The notes beneath the pieces are model-generated. The model did no database searches and had not been told where the DNA came from. It saw only the letters and a program-made list of their open reading frames with translations. From DATFYM01 sp035315065 (GTDB lineage Bacteria; Acidobacteriota; Terriglobia; UBA7540): a stretch of 30,152 nt of DNA. The stretch is from NCBI GenBank assembly GCA_035315065.1, contig DATFYM010000138.1:1-30152 (forward strand). Reading direction: 5' to 3'. This document shows positions 1 to 7,728 of the stretch, piece after piece. Both the position numbers and the translations under genes were made by a program. Positions within the stretch are counted from its first letter, which is position 1; each line of letters begins with the position of its first letter.

Positions 1-2291
1 TGGGTGATCTGGTCCGTCGAGACTCCGCTCAGCGCTGCTTTCTCCTTGTCCACCACAAACCGGTACTCAGGCTGCGGGTCTTCCACGTACCAATCAACGT
101 CCACCACTCCGGCGGCCCGCTTGAAGGTGTCGCGAACCTGCGCGGCAACCTGAAGCTGCTGCGTCTGGTCGGGTCCATAGATTTCCGCGACCAAGGTTTG
201 TAGCACCGGCGGCCCCGGAGGAATCTCCGCCACTTTCAGCCGGGCTCCGTATTGGTCCCCGATCGGCTGTATGGCCAACCGGATACGCTTGGCGATGTCG
301 TGGCTTTGGGCCGAGCGCTCGCCCTTGGGCAGGAGGTTGACCTGGATGTCCGCCTGGTTGGGCGCCTGCCGCAGGAAATAGTGCCGCACCAACCCGTTAA
401 AGTTGTAAGGCCCCGCTGTACCCGCGTAGACCTGGTAGTTGATGACCTCGGGCTCGGCGGCAGCGCGGCGCGCAATCTCCCGGGTGACCATGGCCGTCTG
501 TTCCAGCGTGGTCCCGTCAGGCATATCGACAATCACCTGGAGTTCACTCTTGTTGTCGAACGGCAACATCTTTACTCGCACGATCTTGAGCAGCGGCATG
601 CTCAGCACGAGGAGCAAAAGGAGCGCTACACCCACTAGGAAGCCGCGGCGCTTGCGCGAATCAGTTAGCAACGGCATCATGATGCGGCGGTAAAGACGGG
701 TGCTCCACCCCTCCGGACCGCCTTCCTGATGATGACCGTTCTCCCGCTTTAACATGCGGATTGCCGCCCAGGGAGAAATCACAAAAGCGATCAGGAGGGA
801 GAACAGCATGGCCACGGAGGCCCCAATGGGAATGGGCCGCATGTAGGGACCCATCAGGCCACCGACGAATGCCATCGGCAGGATGGCAGCGATCACCGCC
901 CAGGTGGCGAGCATGGTGGGGTTGCCAACCTCGTCCACCGCTTCCACCGCGATGTCCGCAATGGGACGGCCCTTGTTCTCGGGCAGGTGGAAATGCCGCG
1001 TGATGTTCTCCACCACCACGATAGCGTCGTCCACCAGGATGCCGATGGAGAAAATCAGCGCGAAGAGGGTGACGCGATTGAGGGTGTAACCATAAATGAA
1101 ATAGAGAAACAGGGTGAGGGACAGCGTAACGGGAACCGCCGCCAGCACCACCATGGAGGAACGCCAGCCCAAGGCAAGCGCAATGAGAAGGGTCACGGAA
1201 AGGGTGGCGAGGAGGAGGTGCTGCAGCAGCTCGTTGGATTTTTCCTGCGCCGTCTCCCCGTAGTTGCGGGTGACGGTCACTTCCACGCCAGCGGGGATCA
1301 GAGCTCCCTTGAGGTTGTTGACCTTTTCGCCGACTTGGCCGGCCACAACGACCGCATTCTTTCCTTTCCGCTTAGCCACCGTGAGTGTCACTGCGGGATA
1401 TTCACCCATCGGACCTGCGGCGGTTCTCCCGGCCCCGTGACCCAGCCCGAATAGCACGTAATCGGACGGCTCTGCCGGCCCGTCGCGGATCTCGGCTACG
1501 TCCCGCAGATAGACCGGATGCCCGTTGGAAACTCCGATCACCACCGCGCCGACGTCCTCGACATTGTGCAGGAAGTTGCCCGTCTCGACGGCAAACTCGC
1601 GGTTCTGCGCGGCAAAATCCCCGACCTGCAGTTGCTGGTTGGCGTGTTCGATGGATGCGTAGATGGTGGCCGGAGCCACGGCATAGCCCGCCATTTTCGC
1701 GGGGTCCAGCAGCACCCGCAGTTGGCGCTGCTCGCCGCCAATCACTTTGGTGCCCGAGACATCGTCGATGCTCTTCACCTCGCGGTCCACTTCCGAGGCG
1801 ATGCGGCGCAGCGTGTAACTGTCGTAGCGGCTGCTCCAGAAAGTCAGGGCAAGTACCGGGACGTCATCGATGGAGCGCGGCTTGATGAGCGGCTTGGAGG
1901 CGCCGGGCGGAATGAGATCGAAGTTCGAATAGAGCTTGTTGTAGAGCCGAACGATGGAGTCTTCCTCTTTTTCGCCCACCTTGAAGCGCACGATGGCCAT
2001 GCTCATGCCGGGGCGAGAGGTGGAGTAAACGTATTCGACTCCAGGGATTTCCCAGATGAGTTTCTCCATGGGCGAGGTCACCCGCTGCTCCACTTCTTGA
2101 GCCGACGCACCGGGCATCTCTACGAAGACGTCCATCATGGGGACGATGATTTGCGGCTCCTCCTCGCGTGGAGTCTCCATTACCGCGAACGCACCCAGAA
2201 AGATGGAGAAGACGATCAGAAGCGGAGTGAGCTTGGAGTTGATGAAGTAGCGGGCGACGCGGCCCGCGAATCCGAGTGTTCCGCTGGTCAT
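1..2291 (-). CDS. RND-family efflux pump, inner-membrane transporter (C-terminus beyond left edge)
   Basis: Proton-driven resistance-nodulation-division pump subunit of a tripartite efflux system in the inner membrane. An uninterrupted frame of 763 codons runs from an ATG at 2291 off the left edge; family members are usually 1,020-1,080 residues, so roughly the last quarter is missing. After a short cytoplasmic start there is a first membrane helix near residues 20-37, then the porter domain. The motif LVDDAIVVVEN places adjacent Asp421 and Asp422 in the TM4 position of the AcrB proton-relay pair. The DD form fits the HAE-1 (drug/hydrophobic) branch better than the heavy-metal CzcA branch. 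The ATG overlaps the adaptor stop (ATGA), so the two are translationally coupled. Substrate cannot be read from sequence. Confidence 0.93.
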   Translation of the reverse strand, partial: MTSGTLGFAGRVARYFINSKLTPLLIVFSIFLGAFAVMETPREEEPQIIVPMMDVFVEMPGASAQEVEQRVTSPMEKLIWEIPGVEYVYSTSRPGMSMAIVRFKVGEKEEDSIVRLYNKLYSNFDLIPPGASKPLIKPRSIDDVPVLALTFWSSRYDSYTLRRIASEVDREVKSIDDVSGTKVIGGEQRQLRVLLDPAKMAGYAVAPATIYASIEHANQQLQVGDFAAQNREFAVETGNFLHNVEDVGAVVIGVSNGHPVYLRDVAEIRDGPAEPSDYVLFGLGHGAGRTAAGPMGEYPAVTLTVAKRKGKNAVVVAGQVGEKVNNLKGALIPAGVEVTVTRNYGETAQEKSNELLQHLLLATLSVTLLIALALGWRSSMVVLAAVPVTLSLTLFLYFIYGYTLNRVTLFALIFSIGILVDDAIVVVENITRHFHLPENKGRPIADIAVEAVDEVGNPTMLATWAVIAAILPMAFVGGLMGPYMRPIPIGASVAMLFSLLIAFVISPWAAIRMLKRENGHHQEGGPEGWSTRLYRRIMMPLLTDSRKRRGFLVGVALLLLLVLSMPLLKIVRVKMLPFDNKSELQVIVDMPDGTTLEQTAMVTREIARRAAAEPEVINYQVYAGTAGPYNFNGLVRHYFLRQAPNQADIQVNLLPKGERSAQSHDIAKRIRLAIQPIGDQYGARLKVAEIPPGPPVLQTLVAEIYGPDQTQQLQVAAQVRDTFKRAAGVVDVDWYVEDPQPEYRFVVDKEKAALSGVSTDQIT

Positions 2292-3448
2292 TTCGCCTCC
2301 ACCCGTACGCCGTCACGGAGTCCCTCCACGGGCGATACGACGACCCGGTCGCCGGCAGTCAGTCCCGAGAGAATCTCCACGCGATCGCCCCAGGATTTGC
2401 CCGTTTTGACCAGGCGATATTCAACGATGCCTTGCGGATTCAGCGCGTAGACGCCCTGCAGTTCACCGTGCTCAACCAATGCCGACGGCGGGACCGACAT
2501 CATCAAGGTCTGGCCCACCGGGAAGAGCGCAGTGGCGTAGTCTCCCGACTGGCAGGCACAGTTCAAGGGCAGCTCAACTTTGACGAGAAATGTCCGGCTG
2601 GCGGGATCGGTTGCCGGCACGATTTCGGCGACGCGCCCTTGGAAACTGGTCCGTGAGGTCGCAACCCGCGTCTCCTCTCCCACCTTGACCTTGGCAGCGT
2701 AATCTCCCGGCAAGCCGGCTTCGAGCCGGTAGTGGGAGGTCTCCTCCATCGTCAGGATGGGCATTCCAGGCATCACCACCGTGCCGGCATCGACGGATTT
2801 CTGCGTCACCACACCATCGCTGGGCGCTACGATGCGGGAATAACTCAGCGTGGTTTCCGCGGAAGATTGCTGCGCTTGTGCCTGCTGGTTACGCGCCGCA
2901 ATTTGTTGCTTTCTGGCCTCCAGGGCGCGCTCATTGGCCAGAGCGGCTTTGTACTTGGCCTCGGCGCCGTCGAATTCCTGGCGGCTGAGGGAGTTCTTAT
3001 CCAGGAGCATCTGGTACCGCTTGAGGGTGGCCTCGGCAAACTGCCGGTCCGCCGTGGCGGCGAGCAACTCTTGCTCCACTTCCGCGATTCCCTGCGAGGC
3101 TTCCTGCACCCCGGCCTGCGCGGCGTCAACCTGGGCGCGAGGCGCGCGGTCGTCGATTACGGCCAGGAGCTGGCCCCGCCGAACGTGGTCGCCGGCCTGA
3201 ACTCGAATCTCGCGAACCGTGCCCGTGATCTGGGCATTCAGGACGCTGACGTTCGCCGACCGTACCGTTCCCACGGCCTCATACATCTGGGGAGTAGCAC
3301 GCAGGCTGACGGTTTCGAGCTTCACACCGGAAACGGTTTCGGTTGCTCCCGGCTCTGCCCGCTTCTTGGCCCCACAGGCGAGAAGAAAACTCGCGGCAAT
3401 TAGAGTTGGCAGAATTGGCGCTCGATGAAGGAAACTTCGTTTGGGCAT
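2288..3448 (-). CDS. RND efflux periplasmic adaptor lipoprotein (membrane fusion protein)
   Basis: Adaptor linking the RND pump to the TolC-type duct, 386 residues. From ATG 3448 the protein begins with a basic, hydrophobic leader and a lipobox (LLAC, Cys25), so it should be a lipid-anchored periplasmic protein. The first half of the lipoyl domain is at about 83-98 (AGDHVRRGQLLAVID), a Gln/Ala/Glu-rich coiled coil at about 104-200 and the second lipoyl half at about 207-233 (APSDGVVTQKSVDAG). A beta-barrel and membrane-proximal domain follow, as in the AcrA/MexA/CusB families. The frame stays open upstream to 3559, but that extension is translated palindrome (3472-3548) and lacks signal-peptide character, so 3448 is preferred. 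The gene sits between the tolC-like gene and the pump. Confidence 0.93.
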   Translation of the reverse strand: MPKRSFLHRAPILPTLIAASFLLACGAKKRAEPGATETVSGVKLETVSLRATPQMYEAVGTVRSANVSVLNAQITGTVREIRVQAGDHVRRGQLLAVIDDRAPRAQVDAAQAGVQEASQGIAEVEQELLAATADRQFAEATLKRYQMLLDKNSLSRQEFDGAEAKYKAALANERALEARKQQIAARNQQAQAQQSSAETTLSYSRIVAPSDGVVTQKSVDAGTVVMPGMPILTMEETSHYRLEAGLPGDYAAKVKVGEETRVATSRTSFQGRVAEIVPATDPASRTFLVKVELPLNCACQSGDYATALFPVGQTLMMSVPPSALVEHGELQGVYALNPQGIVEYRLVKTGKSWGDRVEILSGLTAGDRVVVSPVEGLRDGVRVEAK

Positions 3449-3471
3449 GGCTGCTTTCGACCTCAGGGGAA

Positions 3472-3548
3472 GAGTCGAAGGTCGAAAGTTAAAAGTCAAA
3501 AGTGGAAGCTGTCTTAACTTTCGACTTTTGACTCTCGACTTTCGACTC
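3472..3548. repeat. Palindrome of the GTCGAAAGT-word family
   Basis: Two arms of about 33 bases (3472-3504 and 3516-3548) are imperfect inverted repeats around an 11-base loop. Each arm is built from repeats of a 7-9 base word close to GTCGAAAGT, with variants such as GTCAAAAGT. It lies in the short gap between the outer-membrane factor and adaptor genes, inside their operon. Arms of the same family occur at 5776-5889, 13207-13221, 14310-14341 and 27066-27207. Confidence 0.85.
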
Positions 3549-3580
3549 CTCAGAATCACGCGCTACACAACACCAAGCGC

Positions 3581-4960
3581 CTACTGATTGACCGCCGGAG
3601 AATTCGCGGAGAGTTCGCCGGTGGCAAGTTCCAGGGCGGCGTAGCTCAGCCGATAGTCAAAGATGGCGTTCAGCGAGTTCTTATCGGCGTTGACCTTGGC
3701 AGTCTCAGCGCCGAGCACGTCCGTGATGGTGGCGAGCCCAGCCTCATAACGATTTTGCAAGATGCGCAGACTTTCGGCCGCTTGCGCTTTGGCGTCTTTC
3801 ACCACGTCCAGGCGCTTTTGCGCGGTGGCAAGGTTCAGGTAGGCCTCGCGGACCTGCAAGCGGACCGCCGAGGCCATTTGGCACTCCATCGCTTGCGCCT
3901 GCAACTCGCGCGCTTTCGACTCCCGCAGTCGTGCCATCTTGGCCCCGCCATCAAAAAGGTTGAAATTGAGTGTGACGCCCGTAGCCCAGTTGTTCCCGCC
4001 GCGCGACGCGAACGTCTGGTTGTCAGTTTCCCAGGAACTGAAGAGATTCACCTGGGGCAGGAATTCGGCGCGTGCCATGTGTATTCCGTTGTCCGCCTGC
4101 TGCCTTCCCAACAGGCTCTGCAAGTAATCCGGCCTGGTGGCCAGGGCTTTGGATTGCCTCTCGCCGAGCGATCCGGCACTGAAGGTTAACTCGGCGAGGT
4201 TCGCTTCGATTGCGGTGGGAGCATCCTCGTCGAGACCCACGGCCACATTCAAGGCGGCGTGTGCCAATTCCACCGCGTTCTGCGCCCGCAGCAGGTCCTC
4301 CGAAGCCTGGGCCAACTGGACCTGTGCGCTCAGGAGATCCGAGGGAACGGCGAGCCCACTTTCCTGGCGAGCCTGGGCGCGGTTGAGGTCGCTCTTCGTT
4401 GTCTCGACGGCGGACTCCGCGACGCGGAGGCTTTCCTTGGCGAGTAGTTCGTTCAGGTACGCCTGGATGACTTGAAAGACCACTTCCTGCCCCGTGCGGC
4501 CCTTTCCCTTTTCCGCCGATTGGGCCTGGAGTCTGGCCCCACGAACCGCGCGGGAAGTCTGGCCGGCATCGTAGAGAGGCATCGTGGCGGCAAAAGCAGT
4601 ACGAAAGTTATCGAGGGGCGGAGGAGTGTTCAAGAAGCCCAGCGCAAAATTGGAGGCAGTGAACTGGCGCTGGGTAAGCAGTGTTCCGAAAACATAAACA
4701 GGATTATCGCTGCGGGTGAAACCCTCCGCGAAGTCCAGTCGCGGATAACGGAACGACTTCGCGGCGGCGATTCCCTGTCGCACGGCCTCGGCGTAAGCGT
4801 CCGCGGCTTTGAGCGTGGGGTTCTTCTCGAGCGCGATTCGTACTGCCTCCGGCAAGGAAAGAGGCTGCGTGGTTGATTGGGCCGTCGCGAGGGTTGGAGT
4901 TTGTGCGTCGGCGACGGCGGCCAGGAGCAACGTCGCCATCAGGGGAAGGGCTTTCTTCAT
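3581..4960 (-). CDS. TolC-family outer-membrane efflux protein
   Basis: Outer-membrane duct of the tripartite pump, 459 residues, typical for the family. A signal peptide (MKKALPLMATLLLAAVADA) is followed by two OEP repeats. The first starts at LSLPEAVRIALEKNP, the classic entry to the TolC fold, and the second lies in the C-terminal half, ending with a helix rich in Ala/Leu (YAALELATG). Start choice: ATG at 4960 forms TGATG with the preceding OsmC stop and has GAGG seven bases upstream. A GTG one codon earlier (4963) would also fit but has poorer spacing. Order OsmC, TolC, adaptor, pump on one strand implies a single transcript. Confidence 0.93.
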   Translation of the reverse strand: MKKALPLMATLLLAAVADAQTPTLATAQSTTQPLSLPEAVRIALEKNPTLKAADAYAEAVRQGIAAAKSFRYPRLDFAEGFTRSDNPVYVFGTLLTQRQFTASNFALGFLNTPPPLDNFRTAFAATMPLYDAGQTSRAVRGARLQAQSAEKGKGRTGQEVVFQVIQAYLNELLAKESLRVAESAVETTKSDLNRAQARQESGLAVPSDLLSAQVQLAQASEDLLRAQNAVELAHAALNVAVGLDEDAPTAIEANLAELTFSAGSLGERQSKALATRPDYLQSLLGRQQADNGIHMARAEFLPQVNLFSSWETDNQTFASRGGNNWATGVTLNFNLFDGGAKMARLRESKARELQAQAMECQMASAVRLQVREAYLNLATAQKRLDVVKDAKAQAAESLRILQNRYEAGLATITDVLGAETAKVNADKNSLNAIFDYRLSYAALELATGELSANSPAVNQ

Positions 4961-5406
4961 CACGCTGCCTCGGCGGAGCCTTGCGCCTCAACTTCCGGCA
5001 GGATTTCAAATGTGGTTTCAATCTTCGCCGTTCGGGAAATCATGGCCCCGACGGAGCAATACTTGGTCTCTGAGAGATGAATGGCCTTCTCCACGGCTTG
5101 GGGGTCAATGTGGCCGCGAAGCCGGTGCTTGATTTCCACGCGGGTGAAATAAGAGGGTGGCTCAGGGTTCTGCTCGGCGCGGAGTTCGATTTCGTACCCG
5201 GTCACCTCTTGCCGTTTCTTGCGGAGTATGCTGATCACGTCAAACGCAGTGCAGCCGCCGAGGGCCAGCAGGGCCAACTCAATAGGCTTCGGTCCTGTGT
5301 GGCCGTTGGCATCGTCCATGAGCAAGGCATGGCCGGTCCCCGACTCCGCCACAAACTGCCTTCCTTCACCTTCTACCGTTGCTAGTCGTAATTTGCCTTC
5401 AATCAT
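4960..5406 (-). CDS. OsmC/Ohr-family peroxide-reducing protein
   Basis: Small thiol peroxidase-like protein (148 residues) of the OsmC/YhfA branch, cytoplasmic. The two family cysteines are present: Cys52 in LALGGCTAFDV and Cys117 in ETKYCSVGAM, the pair that reduces organic hydroperoxides in characterised members. The start ATG at 5406 is preceded by a GAGGTG ribosome-binding site. It is the first gene of the operon that continues with the TolC duct, adaptor and RND pump. This suggests a link between oxidative or electrophile stress and efflux (inference). No convincing sigma-70 or sigma-54 promoter could be picked out upstream. Confidence 0.9.
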   Translation of the reverse strand: MIEGKLRLATVEGEGRQFVAESGTGHALLMDDANGHTGPKPIELALLALGGCTAFDVISILRKKRQEVTGYEIELRAEQNPEPPSYFTRVEIKHRLRGHIDPQAVEKAIHLSETKYCSVGAMISRTAKIETTFEILPEVEAQGSAEAA

Positions 5407-5574
5407 CTTTCACCTCAGTTCTCATTTCGGTCGCAGGCACCCACGCAGCGCCGCAGCCCTCGTCGACACGCCGCCTTGCAGCCTCATCGCCTCACCTGAA
5501 CAAATGCAATTCCCGGGAAAAGGTAACAGGTGGCAGAGAGTTTTTTTGTGGGGTCAGACAGAATGTCGGATGGG

Positions 5575-5673
5575 GAATTGCCGATTGCCGACTGCCGATT
5601 GCCGATTGGAACAGAAAACCCAAACCGCGGCCGTTTTTCCAATCGTCAATCGAAAATCGTCAATCGGAAATTC
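5575..5673. repeat. Palindrome of the CCGATTG-word family
   Basis: Arms at 5575-5611 and 5637-5673 (37 bases each, about six mismatches) are inverted copies made of tandem CCGATTG-like words. The loop is about 25 bases. The same word family forms the inner arms of the nested element at 9112-9358. It lies between the divergent OsmC and ECF sigma genes; nothing coding is seen in 5407-5908. Confidence 0.85.
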
Positions 5674-5775
5674 TTCCCCGCTCCCGCATGGAAGGGTGGG
5701 GCGCTGTGTTACCATTTAGTGTCGGGTAGCACCTATTGTTGACCATGGCTAGCAGCTCCGCCGCCCTGCGGTGCA

Positions 5776-5889
5776 GAAAGTCGAGAGCCGAAAGCTGAGG
5801 GTCACAGTGAGGACCTTTGAACGCTTACGGAAACTGGCACCGGGCTTGCACCTTTCACTTTCGACTTTGAACTTTCGACTCTCGACTTC
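5776..5889. repeat. GTCGAAAGT-family palindrome enclosing a sigma-54 promoter
   Basis: Arms at about 5776-5809 and 5856-5889 are imperfect inverted copies built from GTCGAAAGT-like words, separated by about 46 bases. The loop holds a full -24/-12 sigma-54 motif. The right arm ends 20 bases before the TTG start of the ECF sigma gene, so it would lie in the mRNA leader. Confidence 0.75.
5835..5850 (+). promoter_or_regulatory. Sigma-54 (-24/-12) promoter of the ECF sigma operon
   Basis: TGGCACCGGGCTTGCA matches the RpoN consensus TGGCAC-N5-TTGCA. The invariant GG (5836-5837) and GC (5848-5849) are separated by exactly 10 bases. Transcription would start near 5861, about 48 bases before the sigma-factor start codon. 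Assigned by consensus and position; not tested. Confidence 0.7.
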
Positions 5890-5908
5890 TTAAGACTGGG
5901 GCACTCCT

Positions 5909-6523
5909 TTGATAAACTCGCAAGTCGAACAGGCACTGGTTAACCTCAAGTCCGGAAAGCCGGAGGAGGTGGGGCGCGCCCTCGAAATGCTCCAGGGAAT
6001 TGTCTATGGCTTCGGGATGAAGGTGTGCGGCAGGCCCGAGGATGCGGAAGACACGGCGCAGGAGACGTTGATCCGCTTGGCAAGACAGCTCAAGGACTTT
6101 CCCAACGCACGCGCCCTCTCCGTCTGGCTCTACAAGGTGGCAAAGACTCAATGTTTGATGAGCCGCCGCAAGAGCAAGTTCGCTCCCGCCGAGATGCTGA
6201 CGCTTGATGCCTTGATGCCGGAAGGAAGCGGGACCTCGGCCCCGCAGGTGAAGTCCTGGGAGATCACACCAGAAGAGATCACCCTGGAGAAGGAGTTGCG
6301 GAGCAAACTGCAAGACGCCGTCCTCGCCCTCCCTAAACACTACCGGCTGGTGTTGATCCTCCGTGACATGGAACAACTGGATACGCGTGAAGTGGCCGAG
6401 GTCATGGGTATCTCGGAGAAGACCACGAAGATGCGCCTGCACCGTGCGCGCGTCTTCGTTCGCAATGCGCTCGCCGGTTACGTTCAGGGCTCAAAGAGCT
6501 CAAGGGTAGAACATCATGCCTGA
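5909..6523 (+). CDS. ECF-type RNA polymerase sigma factor
   Basis: Alternative sigma factor of 204 residues. Region 2 occupies about residues 25-90, including the DAEDTAQETLIRLAR stretch typical of sigma2.1-2.2 and an aromatic/basic segment (SVWLYKVAKTQC) for -10 melting. Region 4 is about 130-190, with LPKHYRLVLILRDMEQLDTR followed by the helix-turn-helix VAEVMGISEKTTKMRLHRAR. The start appears to be TTG (5909), with a weak GGGG site upstream; no ATG or GTG gives a complete region 2. Its 3' end overlaps the anti-sigma gene by 8 bases. The preceding sigma-54 promoter suggests a sigma cascade. Its targets are unknown; the divergent efflux operon is one candidate. Confidence 0.9.
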   Translation: MINSQVEQALVNLKSGKPEEVGRALEMLQGIVYGFGMKVCGRPEDAEDTAQETLIRLARQLKDFPNARALSVWLYKVAKTQCLMSRRKSKFAPAEMLTLDALMPEGSGTSAPQVKSWEITPEEITLEKELRSKLQDAVLALPKHYRLVLILRDMEQLDTREVAEVMGISEKTTKMRLHRARVFVRNALAGYVQGSKSSRVEHHA

Positions 6524-6809
6524 CCGGAGATGTAAGAGAATCTTCGCCTTGCTCTCAGACTACGTGGATGGGGTGCTTCCAGATGGAGACTGCCGCGAAC
6601 TGGAGCGCCACGTGGATGGGTGTGAGCCTTGTATTGCTTTCCTGGAGAGCCTGAGAACCACCGTGGAAGCCTGTCGGCGCTACGGTCAGAGCCAGATGCG
6701 TAGTCAGCCACCCCAACTGCCTCCAGAACTGCGGGCTCGCCTGGTGGGCCTGGTGGCTTCGTTGCGGCATGAATCTGCCCACAGGAAGGTGCCTGCGCGG
6801 CGCAAATGA
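6516..6809 (+). CDS. Zinc-finger anti-sigma factor (ZAS/zf-HC2 type)
   Basis: 97-residue partner of the upstream ECF sigma factor. An HxxxCxxC zinc-binding signature is present (His32, Cys36, Cys39 in RHVDGCEPC), preceded by a helix with Cys26, the usual layout of ZAS domains that clamp ECF sigma factors. No membrane helix follows, so it should be a soluble, possibly redox-sensing anti-sigma rather than a transmembrane one. The ATG at 6516 lies inside the end of the sigma gene (8-base overlap), implying coupled translation and a set ratio of the two proteins. Confidence 0.88.
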   Translation: MPDRRCKRIFALLSDYVDGVLPDGDCRELERHVDGCEPCIAFLESLRTTVEACRRYGQSQMRSQPPQLPPELRARLVGLVASLRHESAHRKVPARRK

Positions 6810-7029
6810 AATCCGCGCCGATCGCGTCGATATAGTTCGCGCCATGGTGGAAGCGGATATGCAGGCGCCCCGTGAGCTGGGACAACGGCCTTTTGGACGG
6901 CAGAATGCGTTGGACTGAGGTCAGTGGCGAGCGGAAGGGCGACCAGAGATCGTGCTGGAAATTACCGGTTGACCGCCCGCGTCGTCGCCCGGCATGGCTT
7001 GCAGATGGTAGTCTCATTTGGAAAGAAAC
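6810..7029. other. Non-coding stretch after the anti-sigma gene, unassigned
   Basis: About 220 bases between the anti-sigma stop and a palindromic element. Short open frames exist on both strands, but none has a ribosome-binding site, a recognisable motif or clear coding character. No hairpin plus T-run terminator was found. Part of it could be decayed coding sequence. Confidence 0.4.
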
Positions 7030-7262
7030 GGAATCCACAGATTACGCAGACTTCGGAGATTAAGAGAAGAAACCGTCTCCTCGGCAAAGAGTAACCAGCA
7101 TGTCGCGTGTTCATTGCGGCTGCGACAACGCCGAGTTCTCGGCCTGTGACACCTCCGTAAACAAACCAGTAAGCGGTTTGTTTACTGTCACCTGTAAAAA
7201 CGCCGAGGCGTTGTCTGTCGCTGTTTTCTCAATCTGAGAAATCTGTGTAATCTGTGGATTTC
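7030..7262. repeat. Composite palindrome: AATCCACAGATTAC arms around an inner stem-loop
   Basis: Outer arms at 7030-7067 and 7227-7262 are inverted, each containing AATCCACAGATTAC followed by CAGA and an AGATT word. Inside lies a second, perfect hairpin: GTAAACAAACC (7157-7167) and GGTTTGTTTAC (7175-7185) around a 7-base loop. It is extended by GTGACA (7147-7152) and TGTCAC (7186-7191) with a 4-base bulge on the left side. The two may be nested elements of different families. Confidence 0.8.
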
Positions 7263-7446
7263 TGTTCTTTGACACCACTACCGGATTGCAGACCGTCGAG
7301 GCCCTAAATCGTGCAACGAGGTACACGAATTGGTGCAATGGAGAGAACGATCGAGATCATACGTTCGTCGGATTAGCTTGCCTGCCACTGAATTGATATC
7401 TTGCTTTCAATCAGTTACGTCACATTCGGACGGGATTTACAGACTT

Positions 7447-7462
7447 TGGCACGAGGGTTGCA
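7447..7462 (+). promoter_or_regulatory. Sigma-54 (-24/-12) promoter of the small secreted lysine-rich protein
   Basis: TGGCACGAGGGTTGCA is an essentially perfect RpoN site (consensus TGGCACG-N4-TTGCA). GG at 7448-7449 and GC at 7460-7461 are 10 bases apart. The predicted start is near 7473, giving a leader of about 33 bases before the ATG at 7506. An imperfect dyad at 7386-7412 is a possible activator-binding site upstream. Confidence 0.85.
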
Positions 7463-7505
7463 TCAATCCCCAGTGTAGTTTAATCTCCATGGAGGATTAC
7501 CCACA

Positions 7506-7688
7506 ATGAAGAAGTTGCTGAGTTTGCTGTTTACCGCCGCGATCGTATTCACGTTGACGGCGCCGGCTTTCGCGTACAACGCGGCTCCTCAGGGCGATAC
7601 GAGTGAGACGAAGGCGACGAAGACGAAGAAGACGAAGGCCACAAAGGCGAAGAAAGAAAAGAAGACGAAGGACACCAGCAAGATGTAA
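7506..7688 (+). CDS. Small secreted lysine/threonine-rich protein, unknown function
   Basis: 60-residue protein, not recognised by name. An N-terminal signal peptide (KK start, hydrophobic core LLSLLFTAAIVFTLTA, cleavage after AFA near residue 23) leaves a mature peptide of under 40 residues. This is dominated by K-A-T-K/K-T-K iterations from about residue 34, almost without hydrophobic residues and strongly basic. GGAGG at 7491-7495 serves as ribosome-binding site and a near-perfect sigma-54 promoter precedes it, so it is very likely a real gene despite its size. A GC-rich hairpin follows. Binding to acidic exopolysaccharide, cell wall or nucleic acid is possible from charge alone (inference). 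Confidence 0.8.
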   Translation: MKKLLSLLFTAAIVFTLTAPAFAYNAAPQGDTSETKATKTKKTKATKAKKEKKTKDTSKM

Positions 7689-7711
7689 GTCACCGCTCAG
7701 CCGTAACCTTG

Positions 7712-7728
7712 CCCCGGGCTTCCCGGGG
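7712..7728 (+). terminator. GC-rich hairpin after the small secreted protein
   Basis: CCCCGGG (7712-7718), a 3-base loop and CCCGGGG (7722-7728) form a perfect 7-bp stem 23 bases after the stop codon. There is no T-run, so it could be a terminator of a non-canonical kind or an mRNA 3' end stabiliser. Confidence 0.4.

Noticed and set aside
252..2656. Long open frames on the plus strand opposite the RND pump
   Set aside because: They are antisense shadows of the GC-rich pump and adaptor genes, whose minus-strand translation has full family motifs.
3884..3900. TGGCAC followed by TTGC inside the TolC-family gene
   Set aside because: Spacing is several bases too long and it lies within coding sequence in antisense orientation.
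6872..7063. Open frame of 63 codons after the anti-sigma gene
   Set aside because: No ribosome-binding site or motif, high Arg/Trp content typical of chance frames, and its 3' part is translated repeat.
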